Source of the DNA: Actimicrobium sp035984655
GTDB taxonomy: Bacteria > Pseudomonadota > Gammaproteobacteria > Burkholderiales > Burkholderiaceae_D
Direction of reading: 5' to 3'
Length of the DNA stretch: 64,000 nucleotides
Assembly (NCBI RefSeq): GCF_035984655.1
Contig: NZ_JAXCHT010000002.1
Location: 62,001 to 126,000, forward strand
Notes under the pieces: generated by a model
Told to the model about the DNA's origin: nothing
Seen by the model: the letters and a program-made list of their open reading frames with translations, nothing else
Databases searched by the model: none
Shown: in pieces, positions 1-9,100 of the stretch
Position numbering within the stretch: position 1 is the first letter of the stretch
Layout: each line of letters opens with the position of its first letter
Position numbers and translations under genes: made by a program

Positions 1-152
1 AAGTCCTGCTCGGTCCGATCTGGGCCTGGCTCGGCGCCGGTGAAGTCCCGGCCAACGAAACGCTGGCCGGCGGCGCGCTGGTGGTTGCCGCGCTCGTGTT
101 CAACGAACTGGTTGCGCTGCGCCGTCCTGCCAATCAGGCCAGTGCGGTCTGA
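1..152 (+). CDS. EamA/DMT-family transporter, C-terminal fragment
   Basis: This is the last 49 codons of a gene that enters from the left edge; the frame starts at base 3 and ends with TGA at 150-152. The peptide opens with LGPIWAWLGAGEVP and contains a glycine/alanine-rich hydrophobic helix (LAGGALVVAALVFNEL). This resembles the last helix pair of EamA (drug/metabolite transporter) permeases, where a helix ending in a Gly-Glu turn is followed by a final 'GGALI' helix. Substrate cannot be inferred. Its 3' end overlaps the convergent aminotransferase gene by 19 bp. The family call rests on a short fragment. Confidence 0.6.
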   Translation, partial: VLLGPIWAWLGAGEVPANETLAGGALVVAALVFNELVALRRPANQASAV

Positions 153-1477
153 GGCGCTGGCACGGCTTGTTGTGCCTTGAGGAGCTCGGCCAGTGCGCCA
201 AACAATTGGTCGATCTGCGCCTTCTCGATAATCAGCGGCGGTGACAGCGCAATGATGTCGCCGGTGGTGCGGATCAGGACGCCTTTTTCCCAGAACGCTT
301 TCAGGAACACGTCAAACGCCCGCGCGCCCGGTTTGCCCGGAACGCCGTCGAGCTCGATGCCGCAGACCAGTCCCAGATTGCGGATGTCCTTGACGTAGGG
401 CAGGCCGCGCAGACTGTGGGCCGCCTGCTCGAAGTAGGGCGCCATCGCGTTGGCCCGCTCGAACAGTTGCTCGTCCTTGTAGACCCCGATGGTGGCCACG
501 GCGGCTGCCGCCGCCAACGGGTGGGCGCTGTAGGTGTAGCCGTGGAAGAATTCGATGCTGTTGTCGGGCGCCGCACTCATGAATGCATCATGAATATCCT
601 GCCGCACAATGACTGCGCCCATTGGCACGGTGCCATTCGTCAAGCCCTTGGCGCAGACGATCATGTCCGGCACAACGCCAAAATAATCGCTGCCGAACGG
701 CGCGCCAAGTCGTCCAAAACCGGTAATGACTTCATCAAAAATCAGCAGGATGCCGTACTTGTCGCAGATGGCGCGCAGCTTCTGCAGGTAGCCCTGCGGC
801 GGTACGATGACGCCGGTCGAGCCCTGCACCGGTTCGACGATGAGGGCTGCCACGGTGGCCGGGTCGTGCAAGGCCAGCAGGCGCTGTTCAAATTCATCGG
901 CAATGTCGCCGCCATGTTCCGGCAAGCCCTTTGAAAAGGCATTCTTGCTGATATTGAGCGGATGGCGCAGATGGTCCACCGCCGGCAGCGACGGGCCGAA
1001 ATGTTTCCGATTGCCGGCAATGCCGCCGACGGCGATGCCGCCAAAGCCCACGCCGTGGTAACCGCGTTCGCGTCCGATCAGGCGATGCCGCATCCCGTCA
1101 CCGCGCACGCGGTGATACGCCAGCGCAATCTTGAGCGCGGTGTCGACGCCCTCCGATCCATCATTGCAAAAAAACACCCGGTTCAATCCCTCCGGCGCAA
1201 TCGATACCAGGGCACTGGCGGCTTCGAATGCCACTGGATGACCCATCTGGAACACCGGCGCAAAATCCATCTTGCCGGCCTGCGTGCGAATGGCCTCGAC
1301 GATCTTTGGATTCGCGTGGCCGGCGTTGCAACACCAAAGACCGGCTGTGCCGTCCAGAATCTGTCGTCCGTCGTCGGTCGTGTAGTGCATCCCGGTGGCG
1401 GCCACCAGCATGCGCGGCGCGGCCTTGAATTGACGGTTTGCCGTAAATGGCATCCAGAAATGATCGGTATTGAGCAT
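134..1477 (-). CDS. class III PLP aminotransferase (omega-amino acid--pyruvate type)
   Basis: The 447-residue product belongs to the class III (omega-) aminotransferases, which move an amino group from an omega-amino acid or amine to pyruvate using PLP. Visible landmarks are the FDEV motif with Asp248, which binds the PLP ring nitrogen, and the Schiff-base lysine Lys277 in CAKGLTNG. The GSEGVDTALK segment (about residues 108-116) is also typical. MLNTDHFWMPFTANRQFK is a characteristic N-terminus of the beta-alanine--pyruvate/omega-aminotransferase subgroup. The ATG at 1477 is therefore preferred over an in-frame ATG 59 codons upstream, whose added sequence has no family resemblance. Substrate (beta-alanine, putrescine or another amine) is not decided by sequence. 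The gene is convergent with the transporter and divergent from dusA. Confidence 0.85.
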   Translation of the reverse strand: MLNTDHFWMPFTANRQFKAAPRMLVAATGMHYTTDDGRQILDGTAGLWCCNAGHANPKIVEAIRTQAGKMDFAPVFQMGHPVAFEAASALVSIAPEGLNRVFFCNDGSEGVDTALKIALAYHRVRGDGMRHRLIGRERGYHGVGFGGIAVGGIAGNRKHFGPSLPAVDHLRHPLNISKNAFSKGLPEHGGDIADEFEQRLLALHDPATVAALIVEPVQGSTGVIVPPQGYLQKLRAICDKYGILLIFDEVITGFGRLGAPFGSDYFGVVPDMIVCAKGLTNGTVPMGAVIVRQDIHDAFMSAAPDNSIEFFHGYTYSAHPLAAAAAVATIGVYKDEQLFERANAMAPYFEQAAHSLRGLPYVKDIRNLGLVCGIELDGVPGKPGARAFDVFLKAFWEKGVLIRTTGDIIALSPPLIIEKAQIDQLFGALAELLKAQQAVPAPQTALA

Positions 1478-1644
1478 GGGCGGCAATGTAAGAGGGGAAT
1501 GAAGCCATGCTAAACCGATTGACCGGTCAGCGCCATGATTTCGGACAGGCATTCCATCCAATGGACTTGCCAAAACGCGATAGCACGACAGGCAAGCCCA
1601 AACTGCCGCATAATCCCAACCTCGGAAAAAACATTGAAACAATA

Positions 1645-2655
1645 ATGGAATCAAACGCTTATCGTGGCCGTCGGGTCAGCGTGGCCCCGATGATGGATTG
1701 GACAGACCGGCACTGCCGCGTCTTCCATCGTCAGATTTCGCGCCATACCTGGCTGTACACTGAAATGGTCACCACGGGCGCGCTGGTGCATGGCGACGTG
1801 GCGCGCCACCTCGATTTCAATGACGAGGAGCATCCAGTCGCGCTGCAGCTTGGTGGCAGCGATCCGGCCGACCTGGCCCACAGCGCCCGGCTTGGCGAGC
1901 AATGGGGATATGACGAGATCAACCTGAATTGCGGCTGTCCGTCCGAGCGCGTCCAGAAAGGCGCCTTTGGCGCCTGCCTGATGGCCGAGCCGACGCTGGT
2001 CGCGGATTGCGTCAAGGCGATGCGCGACGCGGTGTCGATCGACGTCACCGTCAAGCACCGCATCGGGATCGACAACAATGAATCCTATGGTTTCATGCGC
2101 GACTTCGTCGGCGCCGTGGCCGATGCCGGTTGCCGAACCTTTATCGTGCATGCCCGCAATGCGATCCTCAAGGGTCTCAGCCCGAAAGAAAACCGTGAGA
2201 TTCCGCCGCTGCGCCATGACGCGGTGTACCAGCTCAAACGCGAATTTCCCGACCTTGAAATCATCCTGAATGGCGGCGTCAAAACCCAGTCCGAGATCGA
2301 TTTGCACTTGCTGCATGTCGACGGCGTCATGCTCGGCCGCGAGGCCTATCACAACCCGTATTCGATGGCCGGGTTCGATGCGAAGTATTACGGTGATGCG
2401 CGGCAACCCCGGTCTCGCGCCGAGGTCATCGCGGCAATGCTGCCGTATATCCGCCAGCAGTTGCAGGGTGGTGCGGTCAAGGGCGGCCCGCGCCTGAACA
2501 GCATTACGCGCCACATGCTCGGCTTGATGACCGGCCTGCCAGGTGCGCGCAGTTTTCGGCAGACATTGTCGGACTCGAAGCGCCTCGCCAGCGGCGACCC
2601 GGCCTTGCTGCTGGCCGCGCTGGAGCGCATGGATCCAACCTTGATGGCGGCATGA
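1645..2655 (+). CDS. dusA: tRNA-dihydrouridine synthase A
   Basis: This 336-residue FMN enzyme reduces specific uridines in the tRNA D-loop to dihydrouridine using NADPH. It has the Dus TIM-barrel signature: VAPMMDWTDRHCR at the N-terminus, the FMN-site HPVALQLGGSDP, and INLNCGCPS with catalytic Cys98. VHARNAILKGLSPKENR is the DusA-type substrate-binding segment, and LNGGVKT and MLGREAYHNP follow. Length and motifs match DusA rather than DusB or DusC. The ATG at 1645 is chosen because the reading frame upstream (open from 1507) does not look like protein of this family. No strong Shine-Dalgarno is visible. It is a single gene, with the BON lipoprotein 170 bp downstream. Confidence 0.92.
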   Translation: MESNAYRGRRVSVAPMMDWTDRHCRVFHRQISRHTWLYTEMVTTGALVHGDVARHLDFNDEEHPVALQLGGSDPADLAHSARLGEQWGYDEINLNCGCPSERVQKGAFGACLMAEPTLVADCVKAMRDAVSIDVTVKHRIGIDNNESYGFMRDFVGAVADAGCRTFIVHARNAILKGLSPKENREIPPLRHDAVYQLKREFPDLEIILNGGVKTQSEIDLHLLHVDGVMLGREAYHNPYSMAGFDAKYYGDARQPRSRAEVIAAMLPYIRQQLQGGAVKGGPRLNSITRHMLGLMTGLPGARSFRQTLSDSKRLASGDPALLLAALERMDPTLMAA

Positions 2656-2825
2656 GCCGGTACTAGACTGATTGTGACCGATGCCTGAACACGGTCGCGC
2701 GATGCGGCTGGGCGGTTTGCCATTGGAAATACAAGTCGCATCGCTTCTTGTGCAGGATCAAAGCTGGCAAACCGACCCGACGGTAACCTGATTGAATCGC
2801 TGGCTCCATTCGAAAAGGAATACAC

Positions 2826-3275
2826 ATGACGACGGCTTTGCTTACTCGCCCATACGCCTCGGTACTCGCACTGGCTTGCCTTTCCATTCTCATGCTGGGC
2901 GGTTGTGATCGCCGTCCGGTCACCGACCAGTCCGGCGCACCGTCTTCCGACGCGTCGAAAAGCAGCGGCGACTCCGCCAGTGCCCCAATGGCAAAAGCGC
3001 CCGAGACAGCACCAACCCCCGCAGCGGCGACCCCGGCTCCCGTTGCGTCCGCCGGGGCAGTGATTGACGACAGCATCATTACGACCAAAATCAAAACGGC
3101 GCTATTGACCGATCCTGTCGTCAAGGGCAGTGAGGTCAGCGTGGAGACCGACAAGGGCGTCGTCGTGCTCAGCGGCACCGCCGCCACCGCCGATCAGATT
3201 GAACAGGCAAAGAAAATTGCCGGTGCGGTCGACGGTGTGAAGTCGGTCGACAACAAGATTGCACTGAAAAAATAG
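2826..3275 (+). CDS. BON-domain lipoprotein
   Basis: The 149-residue product has a hydrophobic signal sequence ending in a lipobox (MLGGC, lipidated Cys27), so it should be anchored in an envelope membrane. Residues about 30-80 are a low-complexity Ser/Ala/Pro linker. Residues about 83-149 form one BON domain (starts IDDSIITTKIKTALL, then GVVVLSGTA and VKSVDNKIAL), related to OsmY and thought to bind phospholipid or help stabilise the envelope. An AAGGA ribosome-binding site lies 7 bases before the ATG. The partner and exact role are unknown. The sigma-54 response regulator starts about 97 bp downstream on the same strand. Confidence 0.82.
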   Translation: MTTALLTRPYASVLALACLSILMLGGCDRRPVTDQSGAPSSDASKSSGDSASAPMAKAPETAPTPAAATPAPVASAGAVIDDSIITTKIKTALLTDPVVKGSEVSVETDKGVVVLSGTAATADQIEQAKKIAGAVDGVKSVDNKIALKK

Positions 3276-3371
3276 CGCGTGATCTTGCCAATGCCAGCGC
3301 TGGACGCAGCGGTCGGGTGGACGGTGCCCTGAGCTGCGGAAGTGCGCGGCTTTTCGAGAGGCTTGACCATC

Positions 3372-4760
3372 ATGGTGCACGCACTGATTGTCGATGACGA
3401 CGTCAATACACGCGAGGCGCTTTTTCAAATCGTCAGCGCCGAGGGCTTCGTGACAAGTCTGGCTGGCAGCATTCGTGATGCGCAGATTCAGATCGGACGG
3501 CAACGTCCCGATCTTGTGCTGATCGATTTGAGACTGCCGGACGGCAATGGCATCGATCTGTTCAACGATATCAAGCTGCGCGACAGCACCGAGATTGTGC
3601 TCATCACGGGCTATGCCAGCGTCGAAACGGCAATCGATGCGTTGCGCCTGGGGGCGACCGACTATCTGACCAAGCCGATCAATTTTCGACGTCTCAAGGG
3701 GCTGCTGTCGCGGGTTCCGCGCGCGATGGATTTTTGTGACGATGGCGGCGCAGCGGTGAATCCGCTGGCCGACCGACACAGCCCCGGGCCCATGAGCGGC
3801 AATTCCTCTGCGATGCAACAGTTGCAAGACCAGATCGCACGGGTGGCGCGAACGGATGTACCGGTTCTTCTGCTCGGCGAAAGCGGCACCGGCAAGGAAT
3901 TGGCTGCGCACGCCATTCACGACCAGAGCCGGCGTCGCAATCACCCGTGCATGCCGGTGAACTGCGGTGCGATCTCGCCGCAGCTGATCGAGAGTGAAAT
4001 CTTCGGACATGAGAAGGGCAGTTTTACCGGAGCCGATCGCCAGCACAAAGGCTATTTCGAACGGGCCAGCGGTGGCACCCTGTTTCTCGACGAAATCACG
4101 GAAATGTCACCCGATCTGCAAGTCAAGTTGCTGCGGGTGCTGGAAAACGGCAGCTTCATGCGCATTGGCAGCACGCAGGAAATCGAGACCGATGTGCGTC
4201 TCGTTGCCGCGACCAATCGTGAGCCCGAAGAAGCCATCGCGGCAGGAAAATTGCGACTCGATCTGTACCACCGCCTGAACGTCTTTCCGTTGAGGCTGCC
4301 GCCATTGCGGGCGCGTGATGACGATGTGATCCTGCTGGCCCAGGAATTTCTCGGTGACTTGAATGACCTGCACGGCACCAACCGGATTTTTTCCCGGGAC
4401 GCGCTTGCCGGCCTGAAGAAATACCATTGGCCCGGCAACGTACGCGAATTGCGCAACTGCGTGCAACGTGCGTTCATTTTGTCGGACGAGCGCATTGACA
4501 CCGTGGCGCCGTCAGACAGCCTCGCCGCGAATCCACTCACCGGACCAACGCTGGCAGTATCGGTCGGCATGTCGTTGGCCGAAGTGGATCGGCAGTACAT
4601 TTTTGCGACGCTGGCACTGTGTGGCGGCGTGAAGAAACATGCTGCCGAAATGCTCGGAATCAGTTTGAAGACGCTGTACAACCGGCTCGAAGGGTATGGT
4701 CATGAGGAGCGCATCGGAGCGGCGCCGCCGCCGAGTCGCCCCATCGTGTTGCGGCCCTGA
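3372..4760 (+). CDS. NtrC-family sigma-54-dependent response regulator
   Basis: The 462-residue product has three domains. A receiver domain spans about 1-115, with acidic pocket Asp9/Asp10, phosphoacceptor Asp52 and conserved Lys101. An AAA+ sigma-54 activation domain spans about 140-370, with Walker A GESGTGKE at 169-176 and Walker B GGTLFLDE. A Fis-type helix-turn-helix lies at the C-terminus (HAAEMLGISLKTLYNRL). The sigma-54 contact loop reads GSFTGA at 216-221 instead of the usual GAFTGA; GSFTGA is a known natural variant. GAGAGG lies about 10 bases before the chosen ATG, and an in-frame ATG at 3342 would add ten residues before the receiver fold. No histidine kinase is adjacent, so the regulator is an orphan here and its target genes are unknown. 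Confidence 0.9.
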   Translation: MVHALIVDDDVNTREALFQIVSAEGFVTSLAGSIRDAQIQIGRQRPDLVLIDLRLPDGNGIDLFNDIKLRDSTEIVLITGYASVETAIDALRLGATDYLTKPINFRRLKGLLSRVPRAMDFCDDGGAAVNPLADRHSPGPMSGNSSAMQQLQDQIARVARTDVPVLLLGESGTGKELAAHAIHDQSRRRNHPCMPVNCGAISPQLIESEIFGHEKGSFTGADRQHKGYFERASGGTLFLDEITEMSPDLQVKLLRVLENGSFMRIGSTQEIETDVRLVAATNREPEEAIAAGKLRLDLYHRLNVFPLRLPPLRARDDDVILLAQEFLGDLNDLHGTNRIFSRDALAGLKKYHWPGNVRELRNCVQRAFILSDERIDTVAPSDSLAANPLTGPTLAVSVGMSLAEVDRQYIFATLALCGGVKKHAAEMLGISLKTLYNRLEGYGHEERIGAAPPPSRPIVLRP

Positions 4761-4791
4761 CGACGCGCGATACGCGCCTGCCACGACGCAT

Positions 4792-5676
4792 CTACTGTGC
4801 GTCGCTATCGACCTTGTGCGGAGTCCGCAGGAACGAATCGAACTGCATGTCGATTTTCTGCAATGCCTTCTGCGCATTTTGCATCTGCTTGCGAAACTCT
4901 GGTCCGCGCCGCAAGGCCAGACCAACTGCAAGAATGTCGATCACCACCAGATGTGCCAGTCGCGCCGAAATCGGCGTGTAGGGGTCGGTATGAAAATGCA
5001 GATCGATCGGCACCAGCACGGTAGCCAGTTCTGCCAGTGGCGTGCCGCTCGGCGATAACGCAATCACGTCCGCGCCAACCTTGCGTGCCAGTTGCACGCT
5101 GCGTAGCAAGGCCACGCTGTTGCCGCGCTGCGAGATGGCAACCACCACGTCACCTTTCTTCAGCAGTGCGGCCGAGATGCTGTGAATGTGCGGATCGGAA
5201 TACGCAACTGCCGGCACGCCGGAGCGGAAGAACTTATGCTGCGCATCGATGGCGACCACGCCGGACGATCCCTGGCCGTAAAACTCGATCTTCTGTGCGC
5301 GCGCCAGCAGGATCAATGCGCGTTCGATGGCGTCTGGATTGAGTGTGTTGCGCAGGTCCAGCAGCGCATTGATCGAGCGACTGCAGATCTTGGTGACAAG
5401 ATCGGAGGCCAGATCGCTTTGCGTGAGGTTTTCGTCGGCGCCGGGCAGCGCTACGGCCATGGCCTGCGCCAGCTTGAGCTTGAATTCCTGCCAGCCATCA
5501 AAGCCGACGGCGCGGCAAAATCGCACCACGGTCGGCTCGGACACCAGCGCACTCTTGGCCAGGGCGGTGATGTTGCCGGAGATCGCCTGGGTCGGGTCGC
5601 GCAGCACGGCCAGTCCCACCTTGCGTTCCGATTTGGACAAGGAGTCAAGTTGGGTTCGAATCGAGTCAAGCAGCAT
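4792..5676 (-). CDS. hexR: HexR, RpiR-family sugar-phosphate-responsive regulator
   Basis: This 294-residue transcription factor has an N-terminal RpiR helix-turn-helix (about 1-77, including SEPTVVRFCRAVGFDGWQEF) and a C-terminal SIS domain (about 125-250, including YGQGSSGVVAIDAQHKF and ISQRGNS) that binds phosphosugar. In proteobacteria HexR represses Entner-Doudoroff and related glucose genes, and 2-keto-3-deoxy-6-phosphogluconate releases it. Identity is supported by position: it lies 68 bp downstream of zwf on the same strand, and two HexR-like boxes sit in the pgi/edd divergent region. The ATG at 5676 gives the standard N-terminus MLLDSIRTQLDSLSKSERKV; the open frame upstream runs into zwf. 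Confidence 0.92.
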   Translation of the reverse strand: MLLDSIRTQLDSLSKSERKVGLAVLRDPTQAISGNITALAKSALVSEPTVVRFCRAVGFDGWQEFKLKLAQAMAVALPGADENLTQSDLASDLVTKICSRSINALLDLRNTLNPDAIERALILLARAQKIEFYGQGSSGVVAIDAQHKFFRSGVPAVAYSDPHIHSISAALLKKGDVVVAISQRGNSVALLRSVQLARKVGADVIALSPSGTPLAELATVLVPIDLHFHTDPYTPISARLAHLVVIDILAVGLALRRGPEFRKQMQNAQKALQKIDMQFDSFLRTPHKVDSDAQ

Positions 5677-5744
5677 ACCAGCGACAATCCTTATCGGTTG
5701 CACGACATCCCGTGCGGTCATTTCGTCCGGAGCGGGTCGGCAGC

Positions 5745-7214
5745 TTACATCTCGGGCAGCGCTTCTTCGCGCCACTGCAAACCGTCGCGGCCGATCAGCG
5801 CGCTGGCGGCAGCCGGACCCCAGGTGCCGGCGGTGTACGGAATCGGTTCGTTCTCCTCCTGCTCCCATTGCTCCAGAATCGGCTCGACCCATTCCCATGC
5901 CGCCTCGAGTTCATCGCTGCGCATGAACAGCGTGAGCTGGCCGCGCAGGACGTCCAGCAGCAAGCGCTCGTAGGCATCCATGCGCGGGGTCTTGAAGGTC
6001 TCGCGGAAATCCAGTTCCAGATCCACCGGCTTCAGACGCATGCTGTCACCCGGCGTCTTGGCCATCAGATTCAGATGCAGGCCTTCATCCGGTTGCAGCC
6101 GGATGACCAGGCTGTTGGGCTGGAAGCTGCCGGTGGATTGCGCAAAGATCGAGTGCGGAATCGCCTTGAAGCGCACCACGATCTCGGCCAGCTGATCGGC
6201 CATGCGTTTCCCGGTGCGCAAATAAAACGGCACGCCGGCCCAGCGCCAGGTATCGATCTCGGCCCGCACCGCGACAAAGGTCTCGGTCTGCGAATCAGGA
6301 TTGGCGCCGGGTTCCTTGCGGTAGCCGGGCACCGCCACGCCATTCACGTGGCCGGCGCGGTACTGGCCGCGCACCACGTTCTGTGACAGGGTGGCGGGCG
6401 TGAATTTTTTCAGCGAGCGCAACACCTTGAGTTTCTCATCCCGGACCGCGTCCGGCGTGATCAAGGTTGGCGGTTCCATCGCGACGATGCACAGCAACTG
6501 CAGCAGATGGTTTTGCAGCATGTCGCGCAGTGCGCCCGAGGTATCGTAGTAGCCGGTGCGACTGCCGACGCCGATTTCCTCGGCGATCGTGATCTGCACA
6601 TCGGAAATCCATTCGCGGCGCCAGAGCGGCTCGAACAGCACATTGCCAAAGCGCAGCGCCAGCAGGTTCTGCACCGCTTCCTTGCCCAGGTAATGATCAA
6701 TCCGGAAAATCTGCTCCTCCGAGAAGACGCTGCCAACGTCGGCGTTAATCTGCTTGGCGCTTTTCAGATCGCGTCCCAGCGGTTTCTCGAGCACCACGCG
6801 CGAGTTTGGCGTGGCCATGCCGCAGGCTGCCAGATTCAGGCAAATGGTGGCGAACAGTGTCGGCGGGGTGGCCAGATAAAACACCCGGGTCAGGCTGGCA
6901 TCGTCACGCACCGCGGCGACCAGCGCGGCGTAACCGTCGGGACTGCTGGCATCCAGCGCGACATAGGTAATGCGCTGGCAAAAGCGCTGCCAGATCGTCG
7001 CATCCATCACCGCGGTGACATGCGGCTTGGCGTTGGCCTCGACGGCGTCGAGAAATTCGGCGGTGCTCCAGTCATGCCGTCCGACGCAGATGATGCGCGC
7101 GCCGGCGGGCAAATCCCGGGCACGGTCGCGTGCATACATCGCGGGCAGCAACTTGCGCATGGCCAGGTCGCCACCGCCGCCAAACAGAACGAGATCGAAA
7201 TCGGTAAGTGCCAT
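5745..7214 (-). CDS. zwf: glucose-6-phosphate 1-dehydrogenase
   Basis: The 489-residue enzyme oxidises glucose-6-phosphate to 6-phosphogluconolactone with NAD(P)+, the first step of the Entner-Doudoroff and oxidative pentose-phosphate routes. The nucleotide-binding loop is GGGGDLAMRKL (12-22), with Gly where many homologues have GATGDL or GASGDL. EKPLGRDL lies at 143-150 and the active-site signature RIDHYLGKE at 171-179. Length is normal. It is the middle gene of pgi-zwf-hexR, 25 bp after pgi, so co-transcription is likely. No 6-phosphogluconolactonase gene is beside it, although pgl commonly accompanies zwf. Confidence 0.95.
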   Translation of the reverse strand: MALTDFDLVLFGGGGDLAMRKLLPAMYARDRARDLPAGARIICVGRHDWSTAEFLDAVEANAKPHVTAVMDATIWQRFCQRITYVALDASSPDGYAALVAAVRDDASLTRVFYLATPPTLFATICLNLAACGMATPNSRVVLEKPLGRDLKSAKQINADVGSVFSEEQIFRIDHYLGKEAVQNLLALRFGNVLFEPLWRREWISDVQITIAEEIGVGSRTGYYDTSGALRDMLQNHLLQLLCIVAMEPPTLITPDAVRDEKLKVLRSLKKFTPATLSQNVVRGQYRAGHVNGVAVPGYRKEPGANPDSQTETFVAVRAEIDTWRWAGVPFYLRTGKRMADQLAEIVVRFKAIPHSIFAQSTGSFQPNSLVIRLQPDEGLHLNLMAKTPGDSMRLKPVDLELDFRETFKTPRMDAYERLLLDVLRGQLTLFMRSDELEAAWEWVEPILEQWEQEENEPIPYTAGTWGPAAASALIGRDGLQWREEALPEM

Positions 7215-7239
7215 AGTGGAGAGTCGTCAGTGGATATGG

Positions 7240-8889
7240 TTACGGAAGGCGCGCTGCTTTGGCCAGCGCGATCAGGGCATTGGTGGAGCTGTCATGGGTG
7301 GCGGGCGTGCTGTCGCCCACCAGTTCGCGGTGAATGTGCGTGGCCAGCACCTTGCCCAATTCGACGCCCCATTGATCGAAACTGTTAACGTCCCAGATGA
7401 CCCCTTGCACGAACACCTTGTGTTCATACAACGCGATCAGCGCGCCGAGCGCGGCCGGTGTCAGTCGCTCCATCAGGATGGTATTGCTCGGCCGATTGCC
7501 GGCGAACACCTTGTGCGGGACCAGGGCTTCCAGCGCATCACCCGCCAGGCCTTGCGCCTGCAAATCAGCGCGTACTTCATCGGCGGTCTTGCCGCGCATG
7601 AAGGCTTCGGATTGGGCGAAACAGTTGGCCAGCAACACGGCGTGATGGCCAGGCAGGCTGTGGTCGGCCTGCAGCGCGGCGATGAAGTCGATCGGAATCA
7701 GATGGGTGCCCTGATGCAGCAACTGGAAATACGCATGCTGGCCGTTGGTGCCGGTATCGCCCCAGATCACCGGACCCGTCTCGACACTGACCGCCTCACC
7801 GGCGGTGGTCACGCTCTTGCCGTTGCTCTCCATGTCGAGTTGCTGCAGGTAGCCGGCAAACAGGCTCAGATCCTGATGGTAGGGCGCAATCGAGACCGAG
7901 CTGCTGTCGAAGAAATTGCGGTACCAGACGCCGATCATCGCCAGCAGCACCGGCATGTTCTGTTCCAGCGGCGCGGTCTGGAAGTGCACGTCCATCTGAT
8001 GCGCGCCATCCAGAAACTCGGTAAAGCCGTCAAAGCCGATGGCCACGGCGACCGACAAGCCGATCGCCGACCAGATCGAATAGCGTCCGCCGACCCAGTC
8101 CCAGAACGGGAACATGTTGTCCGGATCGATGCCGAACTCGCGCACCGCCGCGTCGTTGGTGGACACCGCAACGAAATGTTTGGCCAGCTCCGCCTCGCTG
8201 CCGGTCTGCAGGAACCAGCTGCGCGCCGAATGCGCATTCATCATCGTTTCGATCGTGGTGAAGGTCTTGGAGGCGACGATGAACAGCGTCGTGGCCGGGT
8301 CGAGCCGACCCAGCACGGCAGCCAGATCATGGCCGTCGACGTTCGAGACGAAATGGCTGGTCAGGCGCGGGTGCGCATGGGTGCGCAGTGCCTGGCAGAC
8401 CATCTTCGGACCAAGGTAGGAGCCGCCGATGCCGATGTTGACGATATCGGTGATGGCGCGACCGTCGCGCCCGAGCCAGCTGCCGCTGCGCACGCGTTCG
8501 CAAAAGCCCTGCATCTGCGCCAGCACGGCATGGACATCGGCGCTGATGTCCTGCCCGTCGAGCTGCATATGGGCCGAGCGCGGCGCCCGCAATGCGGTAT
8601 GCAGCACGGCGCGCTGCTCGGTGCGATTGATTTTTTCACCGGCGAACATCGCATTGCGGTGCGTCTCGACGTGGCGTTCACGCGCCAGTGCGAGCAGCAG
8701 GTCTAGCGTGGTCTGGTCCAGCCGGTTCTTGGAGAAATCCAGCAGCAGGCCGGCCGCGCGTGTGGAAAATTGCGCGAAACGGTCGGGCGCAGCGGCGAAC
8801 AGGTCGCGCAGTCGGGCCTGTCCCATCGTGGCGTGATGCGCCTGGAGCAGACGGAAGGCCGGGCTGGCGGTCAAGAGATTGTCAGTCAT
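7240..8889 (-). CDS. pgi: glucose-6-phosphate isomerase
   Basis: The 549-residue enzyme interconverts glucose-6-phosphate and fructose-6-phosphate. It has the expected length and motifs: GIGGSYLGPKM (phosphate binding), the signature FIVASKTFTTIETM, GGRYSIWSAIGL, and the C-terminal NSFDQWGVELGK with its family signature. The ATG at 8889 gives the usual N-terminus (MTDNLLTASPAFRLLQ); 35 further codons upstream are open but fall in the regulatory region. It leads the pgi-zwf-hexR unit. Its position lets fructose-6-phosphate return to glucose-6-phosphate and enter the Entner-Doudoroff cycle. A HexR-like box lies 52-66 bases before the start codon. Confidence 0.95.
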   Translation of the reverse strand: MTDNLLTASPAFRLLQAHHATMGQARLRDLFAAAPDRFAQFSTRAAGLLLDFSKNRLDQTTLDLLLALARERHVETHRNAMFAGEKINRTEQRAVLHTALRAPRSAHMQLDGQDISADVHAVLAQMQGFCERVRSGSWLGRDGRAITDIVNIGIGGSYLGPKMVCQALRTHAHPRLTSHFVSNVDGHDLAAVLGRLDPATTLFIVASKTFTTIETMMNAHSARSWFLQTGSEAELAKHFVAVSTNDAAVREFGIDPDNMFPFWDWVGGRYSIWSAIGLSVAVAIGFDGFTEFLDGAHQMDVHFQTAPLEQNMPVLLAMIGVWYRNFFDSSSVSIAPYHQDLSLFAGYLQQLDMESNGKSVTTAGEAVSVETGPVIWGDTGTNGQHAYFQLLHQGTHLIPIDFIAALQADHSLPGHHAVLLANCFAQSEAFMRGKTADEVRADLQAQGLAGDALEALVPHKVFAGNRPSNTILMERLTPAALGALIALYEHKVFVQGVIWDVNSFDQWGVELGKVLATHIHRELVGDSTPATHDSSTNALIALAKAARLP

Positions 8890-8940
8890 GGTTGAGCAGG
8901 GTTGGCGGTGGATGATGCACTTTACACTACTTCGCGGGAA

Positions 8941-8955
8941 AGTAATTTCACTACA
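8941..8955 (-). promoter_or_regulatory. putative HexR operator, pgi side
   Basis: On the minus strand the sequence is TGTAGTGAAATTACT. It matches 13 of 15 positions of the HexR consensus TGTARTWWWAYTACA known from gammaproteobacteria. It lies 52 bases upstream of the pgi start codon, a position suited to repression by occlusion. Its family of regulator is encoded in the same cluster. Binding is inferred. Confidence 0.65.
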
Positions 8956-9085
8956 AAAAAGATTCATGCAGACCGCGCCTTGAATCCCGTTCATATTGCA
9001 TTACAGTGCATTGGTGGAAACCATTTAGCCAATTTGAGAGCAATGCATCTGCGCAACATCAGAGAAAAAACGCGTTCAGTACTGA

Positions 9086-9100
9086 TGTAGTAAAATTACG
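9086..9100 (+). promoter_or_regulatory. putative HexR operator, edd side
   Basis: The sequence TGTAGTAAAATTACG matches 14 of 15 positions of the HexR consensus TGTARTWWWAYTACA. It ends 27 bases before the edd start codon, so a bound dimer would cover the core promoter or the early transcript start. Together with the pgi-side box it suggests coordinated control of both arms by the HexR encoded in the cluster. Confidence 0.75.

Noticed and set aside
1507..1644. Extended N-terminus of dusA
   Set aside because: The 46 additional residues lie in the divergent promoter region and have no Dus family character.
6970..8706. 578-residue plus-strand open frame opposite zwf and pgi
   Set aside because: It runs antisense across two firmly identified genes and their junction; composition is that of reverse-complement GC-rich codons.
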